Assembly (NCBI GenBank): GCA_963706835.1
Contig: CAVPOB010000015.1
Coordinates: 124,001-188,000, forward strand
DNA: 64,000 nucleotides
Direction of reading: 5' to 3'
Origin: CAVXYG01 sp963706835
GTDB taxonomy: Bacteria > Actinomycetota > Actinomycetes > S36-B12 > GCA-2699445
Made by a program: the position numbers and the translations under genes. How positions within the stretch are numbered: position 1 is the first letter of the stretch; every line of letters begins with the position of its first letter. This document shows positions 44,021 through 53,405 of this stretch, piece by piece. The notes beneath the pieces are model-generated. The model was not told the origin of the DNA. It saw only the letters and a list, made by a program, of their open reading frames with translations, and did not search any database.

Positions 44021-45892
44021 CTAGCCGGCGAAGCGCACGGCCAGGACGAGCAAGATGCCGGGGATCACCAGTGCGATCGTCGTCGTCCATAGCGCAGTGC
44101 GCATCTCGGTGACCACCGATCCGACGTCGCTGTGGTGCGCGAGCATTGCCCGGGCCTTGGTCTCCTCGCTGATCCCGCGCCAGGCGATGAAGCCGCCCAT
44201 CAGGGCCGCGACCAGGGTGAGGCCCCACCAGAGGATGTCGGCGCCGTCCCGTTCGCTGCTGACCAGCTGCGACACTGAGACCGCGGCAACCGCCACCATC
44301 AGACCGACGCCGATCAACGTCCCAGGACGCAATGATCGTGTTGGCAGGAACTTGGCCGCCTGATCGTCGGGGATGTTGTCGGGCCGCTGCGCCGGGGCGT
44401 TGGAGTGGCGCCGGCCGTACAGCAGGTAGATCGCCATCCCGACCGCAAGCCAGAGGAAGAACACGATCCACGTCACGATGTCCAGCGACGAGATCAGGTA
44501 GAGGCAGAAGAGCACACCGAGGACCGGGAACAACGGCAGCAGCGGCACCCGGAACGTGCGTTCCAGTTCCGGCCGGGCGCGCCATAGCGCGATGACGCCC
44601 ATGTTGACGATCGCAAATGCGGCCAGGGTGCCGATCGAGGTGGCTTCGGCCAGTTGGCCCAACGGGACGAAGGCCGCCAGGATCGAGATGATCACCGTCA
44701 CGATGATCGTGTTGTTCACCGGGGTCTGGGTCCGCGGATTGACCTTCGTGAACACCTTCGGCAGCAGGCCGTCGCGCCCCATGGCGAACAGGATTCGAGT
44801 CTGGCCGTACATGACGACCAGCACCACCGAGAAGATCGACACCACCGCACCCAGCGAGATGATGGTCGGCGCCCAGTCCGAACCGGTGACGTCGCGGGCA
44901 ATCTGCGACAGGACCGCCTCGCCGCCGGCGCCCTCGAACTCTTCCCACGGCTTGGCGCCGATCGCGGCGGCCGCGACCAGCACGTACAGCACGGTCACGA
45001 CGATCAGCGAGCCGATGATGGCGCGCGGCAGATCCCGCTTGGGGTTCTTCGCCTCTTCGCCGGCCGTGGAGGCCGCGTCGAAGCCGATGTAGGAGAAGAA
45101 CACCTGTCCGGCCGCGGCGCTGATGCCGGCGATGCCCAGCGGGACGAACGGCTCGAAGTTGCCCGGCTCGAAGGAGCTGAAGGCGATGGCGCAGAAGAGC
45201 AGCAGGATGCCGATCTTGATGAACACCATGATGTTGTTGACGGTCGCGGACTCGCTGATGCCTCGCAGCAGCAGGAACATGCAGGCCACCACGACGAACA
45301 CTGCGGGGATATTGAACACTCCGGTGGCGACGCACTCGGCCGGCAGCGTGGCCAGATCCACTGTTGCGTCGGCAGCGGGCGCGCACCCGGGGATCTCCTC
45401 CCAGTTGCCCACGAGCGCCTGCTCGCCGGGCGGTGCGGCGAACTGCGGCGGGATCTGCACGCCGAAGGTCTCCAGGAACTCGTTGAGGTACTGGCCCCAG
45501 CCGACGGCGACCGCGGCCACCGACACCCCGTACTCCAGCATCAGGCACCAGCCGGTGACCCAGGCGATCGCCTCGCCCAGCGTGGCGTAGGTGTAGGAGT
45601 AGGACGAGCCGGACACCGGGATGGAACCGGCCAGCTCGGCGTAGGACAGCGCGGAGAAGGCGCACGTGATCGCCGCCAGGATGAACGAGACCAGCACCGC
45701 CGGGCCGGCCTTGGGAACCGCCTCACCGAGGATGACGAAGATGCCGGTGCCGACGATGGAGCCGACGCTGAACATCATCAGCGCGAGCAGCCCCATGCTG
45801 CGCTTCAGACCGCCGTGCTCGCCCTCCGCCGAGATCTGGTCGGCAGGTTTGATGCGCCGCAACTGGTCGGTGAAGGAGATGCTCGTCGACAT
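44021..45892 (-). CDS. APC-superfamily cationic amino acid permease
   Basis: A 623-residue transporter with about 14 membrane segments. The MFSVGSIVGTGIFVILGEAVPKAGPA segment, the GQVFFSYIGFDAAST segment and EEAKNPKRDLPRAI are signatures of the CAT/YfnA subgroup of amino acid/polyamine/organocation permeases. The start ATG 45892 follows GGAGG and gives the usual cytoplasmic N-terminus. It probably imports amino acids. It is divergent from the universal stress protein gene, with 91 bp between. Confidence 0.92.
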   Translation of the reverse strand: MSTSISFTDQLRRIKPADQISAEGEHGGLKRSMGLLALMMFSVGSIVGTGIFVILGEAVPKAGPAVLVSFILAAITCAFSALSYAELAGSIPVSGSSYSYTYATLGEAIAWVTGWCLMLEYGVSVAAVAVGWGQYLNEFLETFGVQIPPQFAAPPGEQALVGNWEEIPGCAPAADATVDLATLPAECVATGVFNIPAVFVVVACMFLLLRGISESATVNNIMVFIKIGILLLFCAIAFSSFEPGNFEPFVPLGIAGISAAAGQVFFSYIGFDAASTAGEEAKNPKRDLPRAIIGSLIVVTVLYVLVAAAAIGAKPWEEFEGAGGEAVLSQIARDVTGSDWAPTIISLGAVVSIFSVVLVVMYGQTRILFAMGRDGLLPKVFTKVNPRTQTPVNNTIIVTVIISILAAFVPLGQLAEATSIGTLAAFAIVNMGVIALWRARPELERTFRVPLLPLFPVLGVLFCLYLISSLDIVTWIVFFLWLAVGMAIYLLYGRRHSNAPAQRPDNIPDDQAAKFLPTRSLRPGTLIGVGLMVAVAAVSVSQLVSSERDGADILWWGLTLVAALMGGFIAWRGISEETKARAMLAHHSDVGSVVTEMRTALWTTTIALVIPGILLVLAVRFAG

Positions 45893-45983
45893 GTGGCCTC
45901 CGACTACTACGGCGAACCGCTGATGATCTCCGCTACCGTATCGGCGCAACCAAACGCATGGCGTGCAATCAGGGAGATGCGCG

Positions 45984-46874
45984 GTGAAGATCCTCATTGG
46001 AGCCAACCCCGATGACGCGGGGCGCGATGCCCTGGCACTGGGCACGCTGCTGTGTCATGCCCTCGATGCCGAACCGGTGCTGTGCCATGTCCATCCGGCG
46101 GCCTTCAACTTCCCCAGCCAGGCGCATATCGATGCCGAGTGGAACGACTACCTGCACACCGAGTCGACCAAGGTGCTCGCCGGTGCGCAGGAGGCCATGA
46201 CGGCCGATTTCGGCTGGCCCGAGGTCCGCACCGTCGTCGGCGCCCACCATTCCTCCGGGCAGGGACTGGCGGATGTGGCGTCGGCGGAGAACGCCGACTA
46301 CATCGTCATCGGCAGTGCCCCCGGGGCGCTGCCGGGAGCGTTCCAGATCGGCTCCACCGCCGATAAGTTGCTGCACGGCTCACCGGTGCCGGTCGCGGTC
46401 GCTCCGTTCGGCTACCGCGACAAGGCGCCCAACCGGATCGGGAAGCTGGTCGTGGGTTTCCGCAACACCGAGGAATCGCTGCAGGCGCTGGCCAAGGGCG
46501 CCGAGATGGCCGACACCGCCGATGTTCCCCTGCTCGTGCTGACGGTGCTGGTCCGGCACCGGGTGTACGGCAGCAAGCTCGGTCCCCGCGCCGAGGACGG
46601 CGTGCTGGAACAGTTGCGCAAGGACGTCGAGCGAGCGCAGCGCGAGGCGCTGGCCGACCTGCATCTGCGGGGCGGCATCACGCACCTGACCCAGATCGCC
46701 GACTCCCCGCGGTCGGCCCTGCAACGGATGGAGTGGACCGGGGACGAGCTGCTGGTGCTGGCCAGCGCCCAAGGCGGTCCGCTGAGCCGCGTCTTCCTGG
46801 GCGATATGACCTACAAGCTGCTGCGGGCCACGCCGGTGCCCGCGGTGATCCTGCCGCGGCACACCGGGGGCTGA
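45984..46874 (+). CDS. universal stress protein, tandem UspA domains
   Basis: A 296-residue protein with two UspA domains (about 1-145 and 150-296). The N-terminal domain retains the ATP-binding pattern IVIGSAPGALPGAFQIGSTADKLL, i.e. G-2x-G-9x-G(S/T); the C-terminal domain has a weaker counterpart. I choose GTG 45984, preceded by AGGGAG at 7-nt spacing, rather than the upstream in-frame codon. It fits a stress-adaptation role and is divergent from the amino acid permease. Confidence 0.9.
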   Translation: MKILIGANPDDAGRDALALGTLLCHALDAEPVLCHVHPAAFNFPSQAHIDAEWNDYLHTESTKVLAGAQEAMTADFGWPEVRTVVGAHHSSGQGLADVASAENADYIVIGSAPGALPGAFQIGSTADKLLHGSPVPVAVAPFGYRDKAPNRIGKLVVGFRNTEESLQALAKGAEMADTADVPLLVLTVLVRHRVYGSKLGPRAEDGVLEQLRKDVERAQREALADLHLRGGITHLTQIADSPRSALQRMEWTGDELLVLASAQGGPLSRVFLGDMTYKLLRATPVPAVILPRHTGG

Positions 46875-46935
46875 GCAGAGCAGCGCGGCCAGAACAACGA
46901 CGCCCGCGTTGGCCGGGCCGGTCCGACGGGCGCGG

Positions 46936-48306
46936 CTAGCGACCCTCCCGATTGCCCAGATCGGCCAGGAACAGCGCCTCGGCGACGATGGAATCCGCCA
47001 GTTCCCGCAACTGGATGCTCTCGTTCGGTGCGTGGATGCGCGCCAGCGGGTCCTGGGCGCCCACACCGAGCACCTCAAGGTCGGGGAACTGCTCGATGAG
47101 GTTGGCCACGAACGGCACAGCGCCGCCCATCCCCTGCTGGGTCGGCGGGCGGCCGTAGGCGATCTCCGCCGCCGCCGCGTAGGAGGAGTAGGCGGGACCG
47201 CCCACTTGGATTGCGGTGCCGTTGGCGGGCACGCCCGGCTCGAATCGCACCTGCACGCCCCACGGCGCGTGGCGCAGCAGATGATCGCGCAGGAGATCGG
47301 TGGCGGTGTCGCCGTCCAGCCCGGCCGGGATCCGCACGCTCACCTTGGCCCGGGCAGTCGGGATGAGGGCGTTGGCCGCGGTGTCCACGGCCGGGGCGTC
47401 CAGGCCCACCACGGTGACCGAGGGCCGGGAGTACAGATGGGATGCGATGGTGTCCGATCCGATCCGCGGCACACCGGGCAGGAAGCCGGTCAGGTCCCGG
47501 TAGGCATCCTCGGGGAAGTCGGCGCCCGGCCAGCTGCTGCCGGTGATGCCGTCGATGGTGGCATCGCCGACATCGTCGACCAGCGTCGCCAGCATCTTGA
47601 TGAGCACCATCAGGGCATCGGGGGCCGCTCCGCCGAACTGTCCGCTGTGGCGCGGCTCCGCCAGGGTCTGGACGCTGACCACTCCCTCGACGATCCCCCG
47701 CAACTGCGTGGTAAAGGTCGGTTGCCCCAAGGTCACGTTCCCCATGTCGGCGATCACCGCCGCGTCGACGTCGGCGAAAACCTCCGGCTTCGTCGAGGGC
47801 CATTCCTCGAACTCGCCGCCGTACTCCTCCTCGCCTTCGATGAGGATGCGCAGGCTCACCGGGGGATGGCCCTCGAAGGCGCGCAGGACCGCGATGTGGC
47901 TGACCACGCCGGATTTGTCGTCGGCGGCGCCCCTGCCGTACAGCCGCCCGTCGCGCTCCTGGGGCTCGAACGGCGCCGAATCCCACTCCGAGGCGTCCGC
48001 GGGCTGCACGTCGTAGTGGCTGTAGAGCAGGATCAGCGGCGACCCGGGCGGGCCGGGAACCTCGGCCATGACGGTCTGCACGCCGGAGGAGCTCGGGATC
48101 AGCCGCACATCCTCGGCCCCGGCTCCCCGGAGCAGCTCGGCGACCGCCTCAGCCGCCTGGTGCACATGCTCGGCGTCGAATCCTGGGAAGTTCACCGACG
48201 GGATCGTCACCAGGCGCTCCAGGTCGGCGCGCACCTGCGGCATCAGCGCCTCAACGCGGGCCCGGACGGCGGCGATATCTTCCTCGGACAACGACAGAGC
48301 GCTCAT
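46936..48306 (-). CDS. M20 family dipeptidase/deacylase
   Basis: A 456-residue zinc peptidase of the M20 family. Metal and catalytic residues lie in LYSHYDVQPAD (His-x-Asp), YGRGAADDKSG (Asp bridging two metals) and EGEEEYGG (Glu-Glu), and near the end RIHAPNESI supplies the last His. The insertion domain with GQFGGAAPDAL fits dipeptidase-type M20 enzymes. It has no signal peptide. It starts at ATG 48306 and is divergent from the dodecin gene. Confidence 0.93.
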   Translation of the reverse strand: MSALSLSEEDIAAVRARVEALMPQVRADLERLVTIPSVNFPGFDAEHVHQAAEAVAELLRGAGAEDVRLIPSSSGVQTVMAEVPGPPGSPLILLYSHYDVQPADASEWDSAPFEPQERDGRLYGRGAADDKSGVVSHIAVLRAFEGHPPVSLRILIEGEEEYGGEFEEWPSTKPEVFADVDAAVIADMGNVTLGQPTFTTQLRGIVEGVVSVQTLAEPRHSGQFGGAAPDALMVLIKMLATLVDDVGDATIDGITGSSWPGADFPEDAYRDLTGFLPGVPRIGSDTIASHLYSRPSVTVVGLDAPAVDTAANALIPTARAKVSVRIPAGLDGDTATDLLRDHLLRHAPWGVQVRFEPGVPANGTAIQVGGPAYSSYAAAAEIAYGRPPTQQGMGGAVPFVANLIEQFPDLEVLGVGAQDPLARIHAPNESIQLRELADSIVAEALFLADLGNREGR

Positions 48307-48414
48307 GCCGGACACGGTACTTCGCCCGCTCGGCCGGTGGCTACGCAAGCGCAGGTCGCGCGGCGCGGAAGCGCACGGCGCTGCCATGATGAAGCCACGA
48401 GCACAGGAGGAACC

Positions 48415-48627
48415 GTGAGCAGTCGCACCTACCGCCTCACCGAGATCGTGGGGACTTCGCCCGAGGGCGTCGACCAGGCCATCCGCAACGGTGTCGCCCG
48501 GGCCTCGCAGAGCCTGCGCCATCTCGACTGGTTCGAGGTCAAGGACGTCCGCGGCTACGTGCGCGACGGGCAAGTCGATCACTTCCAGGTGACGATGAAG
48601 GTCGGCTTCCGCCTCGAGGACGTGTAG
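48415..48627 (+). CDS. dodecin
   Basis: A 70-residue flavin-storage protein starting at GTG 48415 after AGGAGG. The pattern YRLTEIVGTSPEGVDQAI, the conserved Trp in LDWFEVKDVRG and the C-terminal VTMKVGFRLED are diagnostic of dodecin, a dodecamer that binds FMN or riboflavin. The length is exact for the family. Single-gene unit. Confidence 0.93.
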   Translation: MSSRTYRLTEIVGTSPEGVDQAIRNGVARASQSLRHLDWFEVKDVRGYVRDGQVDHFQVTMKVGFRLEDV

Positions 48628-48650
48628 CCGGGCGTCGCACCGGCGAGCCC

Positions 48651-49190
48651 TCAGAGCTGAAACGTCACCATGAGGGTTCCGCGCGCCAATGCGTGGGCGG
48701 TCAGGTGGAAGCCGACGACAGCAGCCGAAGTGTCGGCGGCCAGGCCCAACTGCGGCACATCGAGGGCGTGGACGACGAAGTAGTACCGGTGCGGATGATC
48801 CCCGGCCGGCGGCGCTGAGCCCTGGTAGCCGTAGGTGCCGTAGTCGGTGCGGAACTGTACGGCTGAGGCGGGCAGCCCGGACCCGTCCGGGGCCCCCGCG
48901 CCGTGGGCGAGCTCGGTGGTGGTCGCAGGCAGGTCGGCCACCAGCCAGTGCCACCAGCCGGACAGCGTCGGCGCGTCCGGGTCGAAGCAGGTGACCGCGA
49001 AGGATGCGGTCCGCTCCGGGAAGCCGGACCAGGACAACTGCGGCGAGGCGTTGCCGCCGCCGGCGCTGTCGTGCACGCAGCGCAGGTCGATCACGTCGCC
49101 GTCGGTGAGGTCCGTGCTGGTGACCTCGAACGAGGGTACGGCGGGCAGATAGTCGTAGGGATTCGGCGATACGGGCCGTTGCAGATCCAT
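48651..49190 (-). CDS. PEBP-family (YbhB/YbcL) Raf kinase inhibitor-like protein
   Basis: A 179-residue phosphatidylethanolamine-binding-protein fold. The family pocket motif appears in CFDPDAPTLSGWWHWLVADLP, and the GYQGSAPPAGDHPHRYYFVVHALD segment is typical of bacterial YbhB/YbcL proteins. A GGGAGG precedes ATG 49190. It lies 37 bp downstream of the frameshifted esterase on the same strand. The physiological role in bacteria is unknown. Confidence 0.92.
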   Translation of the reverse strand: MDLQRPVSPNPYDYLPAVPSFEVTSTDLTDGDVIDLRCVHDSAGGGNASPQLSWSGFPERTASFAVTCFDPDAPTLSGWWHWLVADLPATTTELAHGAGAPDGSGLPASAVQFRTDYGTYGYQGSAPPAGDHPHRYYFVVHALDVPQLGLAADTSAAVVGFHLTAHALARGTLMVTFQL

Positions 49191-49227
49191 GGGGCCTCCC
49201 AAGCCATCGAGCGGTCGCAGCGCCACG

Positions 49228-50297
49228 CTACGCGCTGCGCCCGGCGGCACCGGCAACCAGGTCCGCCATCTCCCAGCACAGGCGCGCGATGCGCTGCAGC
49301 CCGCCCGGGCAGCACGCCCATCCCGAAGAAGCCGTGGACCATGGCCGATTCCCGGCGCACCACGGTGGGCACCCCGGCGGCTGCCAGCGCTGCGCCGTAC
49401 TGCTCCCCCTCGTCGCGCAGCGGGTCGAAGCCGGCGGTCCAGATCCTGGTCGGCGGCAGGCCCCTCAGGTCCGGGTCGAGCAGCGGGGACACGGCCGGAT
49501 CGGTCCACAGCGCCGGGTCGGGGCAGTACTGTTGCCGGAACCACAGCACGTCCGCCCGGGTGAGGAACAGTCCCTCGGCGAACTCGAAGTGCGAGGGCGC
49601 GGCCATGCGCAGGTCGGTGGCCGGATAGACCAGCCCCGCCGCGATCGGCGCCGGGCCCCCGGCGTCGCGGAGCCGGGCCGACACCACCGCCGCCAGCGTG
49701 CCGCCCGCGCTGTCCCCCATGACCGCCACGGCGTCACGGGCCCGCAACTGCTCGGCATGGCGCATGACCCATCGGGTGGCCGCCAGCGCATCATCGACTG
49801 CTGCGGGGAAGGGGTGCTCGGGCGCGCGCCGATAGTCCACCGAGACGACGACCGCCCGGGTGATCCGGGCCAGCATCCGGCAGTCCCCGTCGTGGGTGTC
49901 GAGATCCCCGACGACCCATCCCCCGCCGTGGAAGTACACGATCAGCGGCGGTTGCCGGCGGGGCGTCGTCGGCGCGGTAGACACGCACGCCGATGGGACC
50001 GGCCGGCCCGGGCAGCGTCCGGTCGGCGGCGCAGACCCCCCGCGCCCGCGGCATGCCCATGGCGGTCGCCCGCCGGTTCATGCGGCGCCGCTGCGGCGCG
50101 GTCACGTCGGGGTCGTGGACGATGGTCGGCAGCGGCAGCCGTTCCGCAGAGCGCAGCATGAGCTGGACATGGGGGTCGAGCTCGCACCCCTCGGTGCGCA
50201 CCGGCGGGCCGGCCAGGCGGCGCGCCACGGAGGCCGGCAGGGCCAGCGAGGCTTTGGCGGCGCGAAAGGCCGGGTTGGGCAGGAAGCTCCGCGTCAT
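49228..50297 (-). pseudogene. HSL-type alpha/beta hydrolase (esterase), two frameshifts
   Basis: The N-terminus (MTRSFLPNPAFRAAKASLAL to IGVRVYRADD) reads from ATG 50297. After a C4/G4 run at 49960-49963, where one more base would restore frame, the protein continues as RRQPPLIVYFHGGGWVVGD, with the oxyanion HGGGW, the nucleophile in GDSAGG, the acid in GFDPLRDEGE and the His in MVHGFFGM. A second shift near 49308 hides the true end (LQRIARLCWEMADL, stop at 49228). These are hormone-sensitive-lipase-family features. All catalytic residues are intact, so sequencing error is likely. Confidence 0.75.
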
Positions 50298-50355
50298 AGC
50301 TGCATTGTCCGTCGGGCACCGCCGGGGGCTTCCGGTCGCATGCCAGACTGCCGCC

Positions 50356-50850
50356 ATGGGCGAATCGGCCGGCTCGATCGCGGTCTCGCTGGGGCTCGGA
50401 CTGCTCACGATCCTGCTGGGTTCGGCGGCGATCGGCGCGACAGCCCCCCGCTGGCCGGTGCGCTGGTTGCGCCGGGACCGCGGACCGCTGCGGCTGTCGC
50501 CCGGGGACACGCCGCAGCGGTACGAGCGGCTCGGCGCCCGGCGCCTGAAGCGGTTCTTCCCCGAGATGGGGGCCGTGTTCGGGGGAGTCAGCAAGAACAT
50601 CCCACCGGACTTCGCCGACCCGGGCTCCGTGCGCGACTACCTCGCCGAGGTGCGCCGGGCCGAGTGGGTGCATTGGCTGTCGATGCTCACCTGGCTGCCG
50701 CTGCCGCTGTTCCAGCCGTGGTGGCTGGCCGGGCTCTTCCTGGTGCCGGTGGCCGTCGTCAACGGCAGCGCCGAGATCATCCTGCGCTACAACAAAGTCC
50801 GGCTCTACGGCCTGCTCGATGCGCTCGGCAGCTCCCGCGAGGGGGCGTAG
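50356..50850 (+). CDS. CrtO-like glycosyl-diaponeurosporenoate acyltransferase
   Basis: A 164-residue membrane protein. The pattern RRLKRFFPEMGAVFGGVSK and EVRRAEWVHWLSMLTWLPLPLF, with two to three hydrophobic segments and a C-terminal RYNKVRLYGLL, is typical of the CrtO-like acyltransferase family named after staphyloxanthin biosynthesis. Whether this organism makes such a carotenoid cannot be told from the window: no other carotenoid gene is here. It is followed without gap by a small membrane gene. Confidence 0.75.
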   Translation: MGESAGSIAVSLGLGLLTILLGSAAIGATAPRWPVRWLRRDRGPLRLSPGDTPQRYERLGARRLKRFFPEMGAVFGGVSKNIPPDFADPGSVRDYLAEVRRAEWVHWLSMLTWLPLPLFQPWWLAGLFLVPVAVVNGSAEIILRYNKVRLYGLLDALGSSREGA

Positions 50851-50851
50851 C

Positions 50852-51121
50852 GTGGGTGGTGTGCGCGTGGTCCTCGTCGTGGCGATCGTGGCCGGATTGC
50901 TGCTGCTGGACCGCGCCCTGCTCGCCGCCGAGGATCGCGGATGGATCTTCTACCGCAGGCGCAAGCCGGGCTCGGGGTCGGTCTCCGGCGCGGTCTTCGG
51001 CCCGGCGTTCGACCTGTTGCAGCCATCCCGCCAGATCACCGTGGAGCAGCAGGTGCACGACCGGGTGGCGCCCGCCGCCGATGATGAGGCGCAGCGGCGC
51101 GGACCCGAGCCGCCGCCCTAG
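50852..51121 (+). CDS. small membrane protein, DUF6191-like
   Basis: An 89-residue protein starting at GTG 50852, with one membrane segment (VVLVVAIVAGLLLLDRAL) followed by GWIFYRRRKPGSGSVSG and a Pro-rich, charged tail ending EPPP. The layout resembles DUF6191 proteins. It begins 1 bp after the acyltransferase stop, so they are probably co-transcribed, and it is convergent with the kinase gene (4-bp overlap). Confidence 0.6.
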   Translation: MGGVRVVLVVAIVAGLLLLDRALLAAEDRGWIFYRRRKPGSGSVSGAVFGPAFDLLQPSRQITVEQQVHDRVAPAADDEAQRRGPEPPP

Positions 51122-51969
51122 CGCCCGAAGTGCGCCCAGCTCGCCTCGGACCGGGCGACGACATCGTCCACGATCGTCGTCACCGAGTGCTCGAGGTCCT
51201 CGTTCGACACCACGAGCGCGGCCCGGGATGCCCCCCTGATGTAGTCATCCAGCAGCCGGATGTTGGCGAGCTTGTCCTCGTAGCGCTGGCCGCCCCGCCC
51301 GGTCTCGGCCAGCCGCGTCACGAATCGGGCGCGGTGGGCCTCGGCCTGCCCGATCGTGAGGACGTAGTGGTACAGGTGCGTCAGATCATCGAACTCCGAC
51401 AGGTCGGTCAGGCTGGCCACCAGGTGCACGCCGTTGAACACCGCGGAGATCCGCTCCTTGCGAATCCGGCGCATCGCCGCCACGACCCCTTGCTGGACCA
51501 CGGCCACCTGCTGCTCGAAGGCGCGGATGACCTGCTGCTCCCCGACGTTGGTGCGCATCTTCTCGGCGGCACCGTAGGTGGAGGTGAACAGCGGCGGCAG
51601 CAGATTGGGGTTGATGACACTGCGCATGACCTCGCGGATGACATCGGTGTCCACGACCCGTTGGATGCCCAGCCGGCGCGCCACTTCCTCGCTGACCGTG
51701 CTCTTGCCGGTGCCCGACGTGCCGCCGATCATGACCAGGACCGTCTCGCGGCCGGAGGTCAGCCAGGCGCGCGCCTTCAGCCGCGGGGTGAGCACTTCGT
51801 CGCCGAGGGATCGCAGCACGGTGACGAGCTCGCCGAGCACGTTCGGCTCGGTGGTGTCGTCCACTGTGCCGGAACGGATTTCGCTGGCGATGGCAGCAGC
51901 CTGCGGCGCCATGGCACCGGCGTCGAGCAGGAGCCGACTGGCCAGCGCCTGACGCGTGCTGGTCGTCAT
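51118..51969 (-). CDS. 2-phosphoglycerate kinase-like P-loop protein
   Basis: A 283-residue kinase. The P-loop GGTSGTGKST and the DTDVIREVMRSVINP, FNGVHLV and YEDKLANIRLLDDYI segments match bacterial and archaeal 2-phosphoglycerate kinases, which phosphorylate 2-phosphoglycerate to 2,3-bisphosphoglycerate. ATG 51969 gives the family-length protein. It lies directly downstream of the phosphofructokinase gene, which supports a role in sugar-phosphate metabolism. Confidence 0.85.
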   Translation of the reverse strand: MTTSTRQALASRLLLDAGAMAPQAAAIASEIRSGTVDDTTEPNVLGELVTVLRSLGDEVLTPRLKARAWLTSGRETVLVMIGGTSGTGKSTVSEEVARRLGIQRVVDTDVIREVMRSVINPNLLPPLFTSTYGAAEKMRTNVGEQQVIRAFEQQVAVVQQGVVAAMRRIRKERISAVFNGVHLVASLTDLSEFDDLTHLYHYVLTIGQAEAHRARFVTRLAETGRGGQRYEDKLANIRLLDDYIRGASRAALVVSNEDLEHSVTTIVDDVVARSEASWAHFGR

Positions 51970-52011
51970 CGCCCCGCTTCGCAATCGACCATCATCGGCC
52001 TCCACCGCAGG

Positions 52012-53295
52012 TCATAGGCTGGCCCGGCTGCGCCGCTGCCGGACCTCCGCGAGCCCAGGTCGGCGGGTCAGTGCTCGACGTGGACCTTCGCGCCCTTGGG
52101 CTGCCCGATGGACTCCAGGCAGCTCGCCGAACCACGGCGTGTCGATATCGAACGGCTTGCCGCCAGCGATCCGCGGGAACTCGATGGCCCGCAACCGGTC
52201 CTCGTTGTCCTCGTCGTGGCCGATCACGCCGCCCTCGCGCCGCAGCGCGCACTCCACCGCAAGGTCGGTGCAGGACTTGATGAGCCGCAGGTCATCGGGG
52301 TTGGCCGCCGCCGAGCGCGCGAAGTAGCCGCTCTTCCACACCTGCGTCTTCTCCGCCGACACCATCTCGGAGAACTGCTTGCCGAACCACTGGCCGGGGT
52401 TGATCTTGTCCAGCTTCACGTGACCGAAGGCGTCTCGGGGCACCTCGGTGCCCGCCGCCTCCATCTCGGCCACGATCTCGGTGACGCCGGCGCCTTCGGA
52501 CAGGAAGACGTTCACGCAGCCGAGCTCATCCATGATGGCCTTCAGCCGGGCGGCCTCCGCCTTGACGTCGAAGCTCATCTCGGGCACGAACACCGCGTGC
52601 ACGTCCCAGCGCCGCGAGTCCAGGCCGATGCCCGGATTCCAGCTGCGCGAGGCCAGCCATGCGCGGTACTTCGCAGCGGTGGCGGCCGTCAGCCAGCCGC
52701 AGTTGCGGCCCATGACCTCGTGGATGATCAGCGAGCGCGGGTTGGCGCCGTGCTCGGCGATGATGTTCTGGGCGTAGATGGACCCCTGCTCCGCGGCGGT
52801 CCAGGCGCCCAGCGACTGGCGGATCGGGAAGACGTCGTTGTCGATGGTCTTCGGCAGCCCCACCACGGTCAACTCGTAGTTGTGCTCGGCGAGGAAGGCG
52901 GCCAGGTCGGCGGCGGTGGTATTGGTATCGTCCCCACCGATGGTGTGGATGACATCGACCCCGTCGGCCTCGAGCTGATTCGCGGCCACTTCCAGGGGGT
53001 TCTGGCCGGGCTGCACCAGACCGCGTCGCACGCAGTCCTCGACGTTGGTGAGCTTCACCCGGGAGTTGCCGATCGGGCTGCCGCCGTACTGGTGCAGCAG
53101 GCTGGCATTGGCCCGGATCTCCGGCGTGATGGTGATGGACTGGCCCAGCAACAGGCCCTGATACCCGTCGGTGTAGGCGATCAGTTCCACCTCCGGGGCG
53201 ATCTCGGTGTACCGCTCGATGAGGCCCCCGACCGCCGAGGACAGACATGGGGCGAGGCCCCCAGCAGTGAGCATTGCAACCTTGCGAACCGTCAT
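52012..53295 (-). CDS. 6-phosphofructokinase, PPi-type signature (C-terminal frameshift)
   Basis: A phosphofructokinase of group A type. The motif GGDDT (120-124) with Asp at the second discriminating position, and PKTIDND with K149 and D152, are the signature of pyrophosphate-dependent enzymes rather than ATP-dependent ones, which have Gly there. It starts at ATG 53295. As read, the frame ends at 52012 with an unnatural tail; an extra base near 52118 hides a better ending (LESIGQPKGAKVHVEH, stop at 52068). The protein would then be about 408 residues. It works in glycolysis or gluconeogenesis reversibly. Confidence 0.88.
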   Translation of the reverse strand: MTVRKVAMLTAGGLAPCLSSAVGGLIERYTEIAPEVELIAYTDGYQGLLLGQSITITPEIRANASLLHQYGGSPIGNSRVKLTNVEDCVRRGLVQPGQNPLEVAANQLEADGVDVIHTIGGDDTNTTAADLAAFLAEHNYELTVVGLPKTIDNDVFPIRQSLGAWTAAEQGSIYAQNIIAEHGANPRSLIIHEVMGRNCGWLTAATAAKYRAWLASRSWNPGIGLDSRRWDVHAVFVPEMSFDVKAEAARLKAIMDELGCVNVFLSEGAGVTEIVAEMEAAGTEVPRDAFGHVKLDKINPGQWFGKQFSEMVSAEKTQVWKSGYFARSAAANPDDLRLIKSCTDLAVECALRREGGVIGHDEDNEDRLRAIEFPRIAGGKPFDIDTPWFGELPGVHRAAQGREGPRRALTRRPGLAEVRQRRSRASL

Positions 53296-53405
53296 GCGGT
53301 GCAGCCTAGTGCGGAGGCGCCCAGATCGGCAGGTCGAGCGGGAAGTGTTCACCAGCGGCGGGTGGTGCACGACCGCCATAGGATGCCAGGGACGGAAGGA
53401 GTCGC

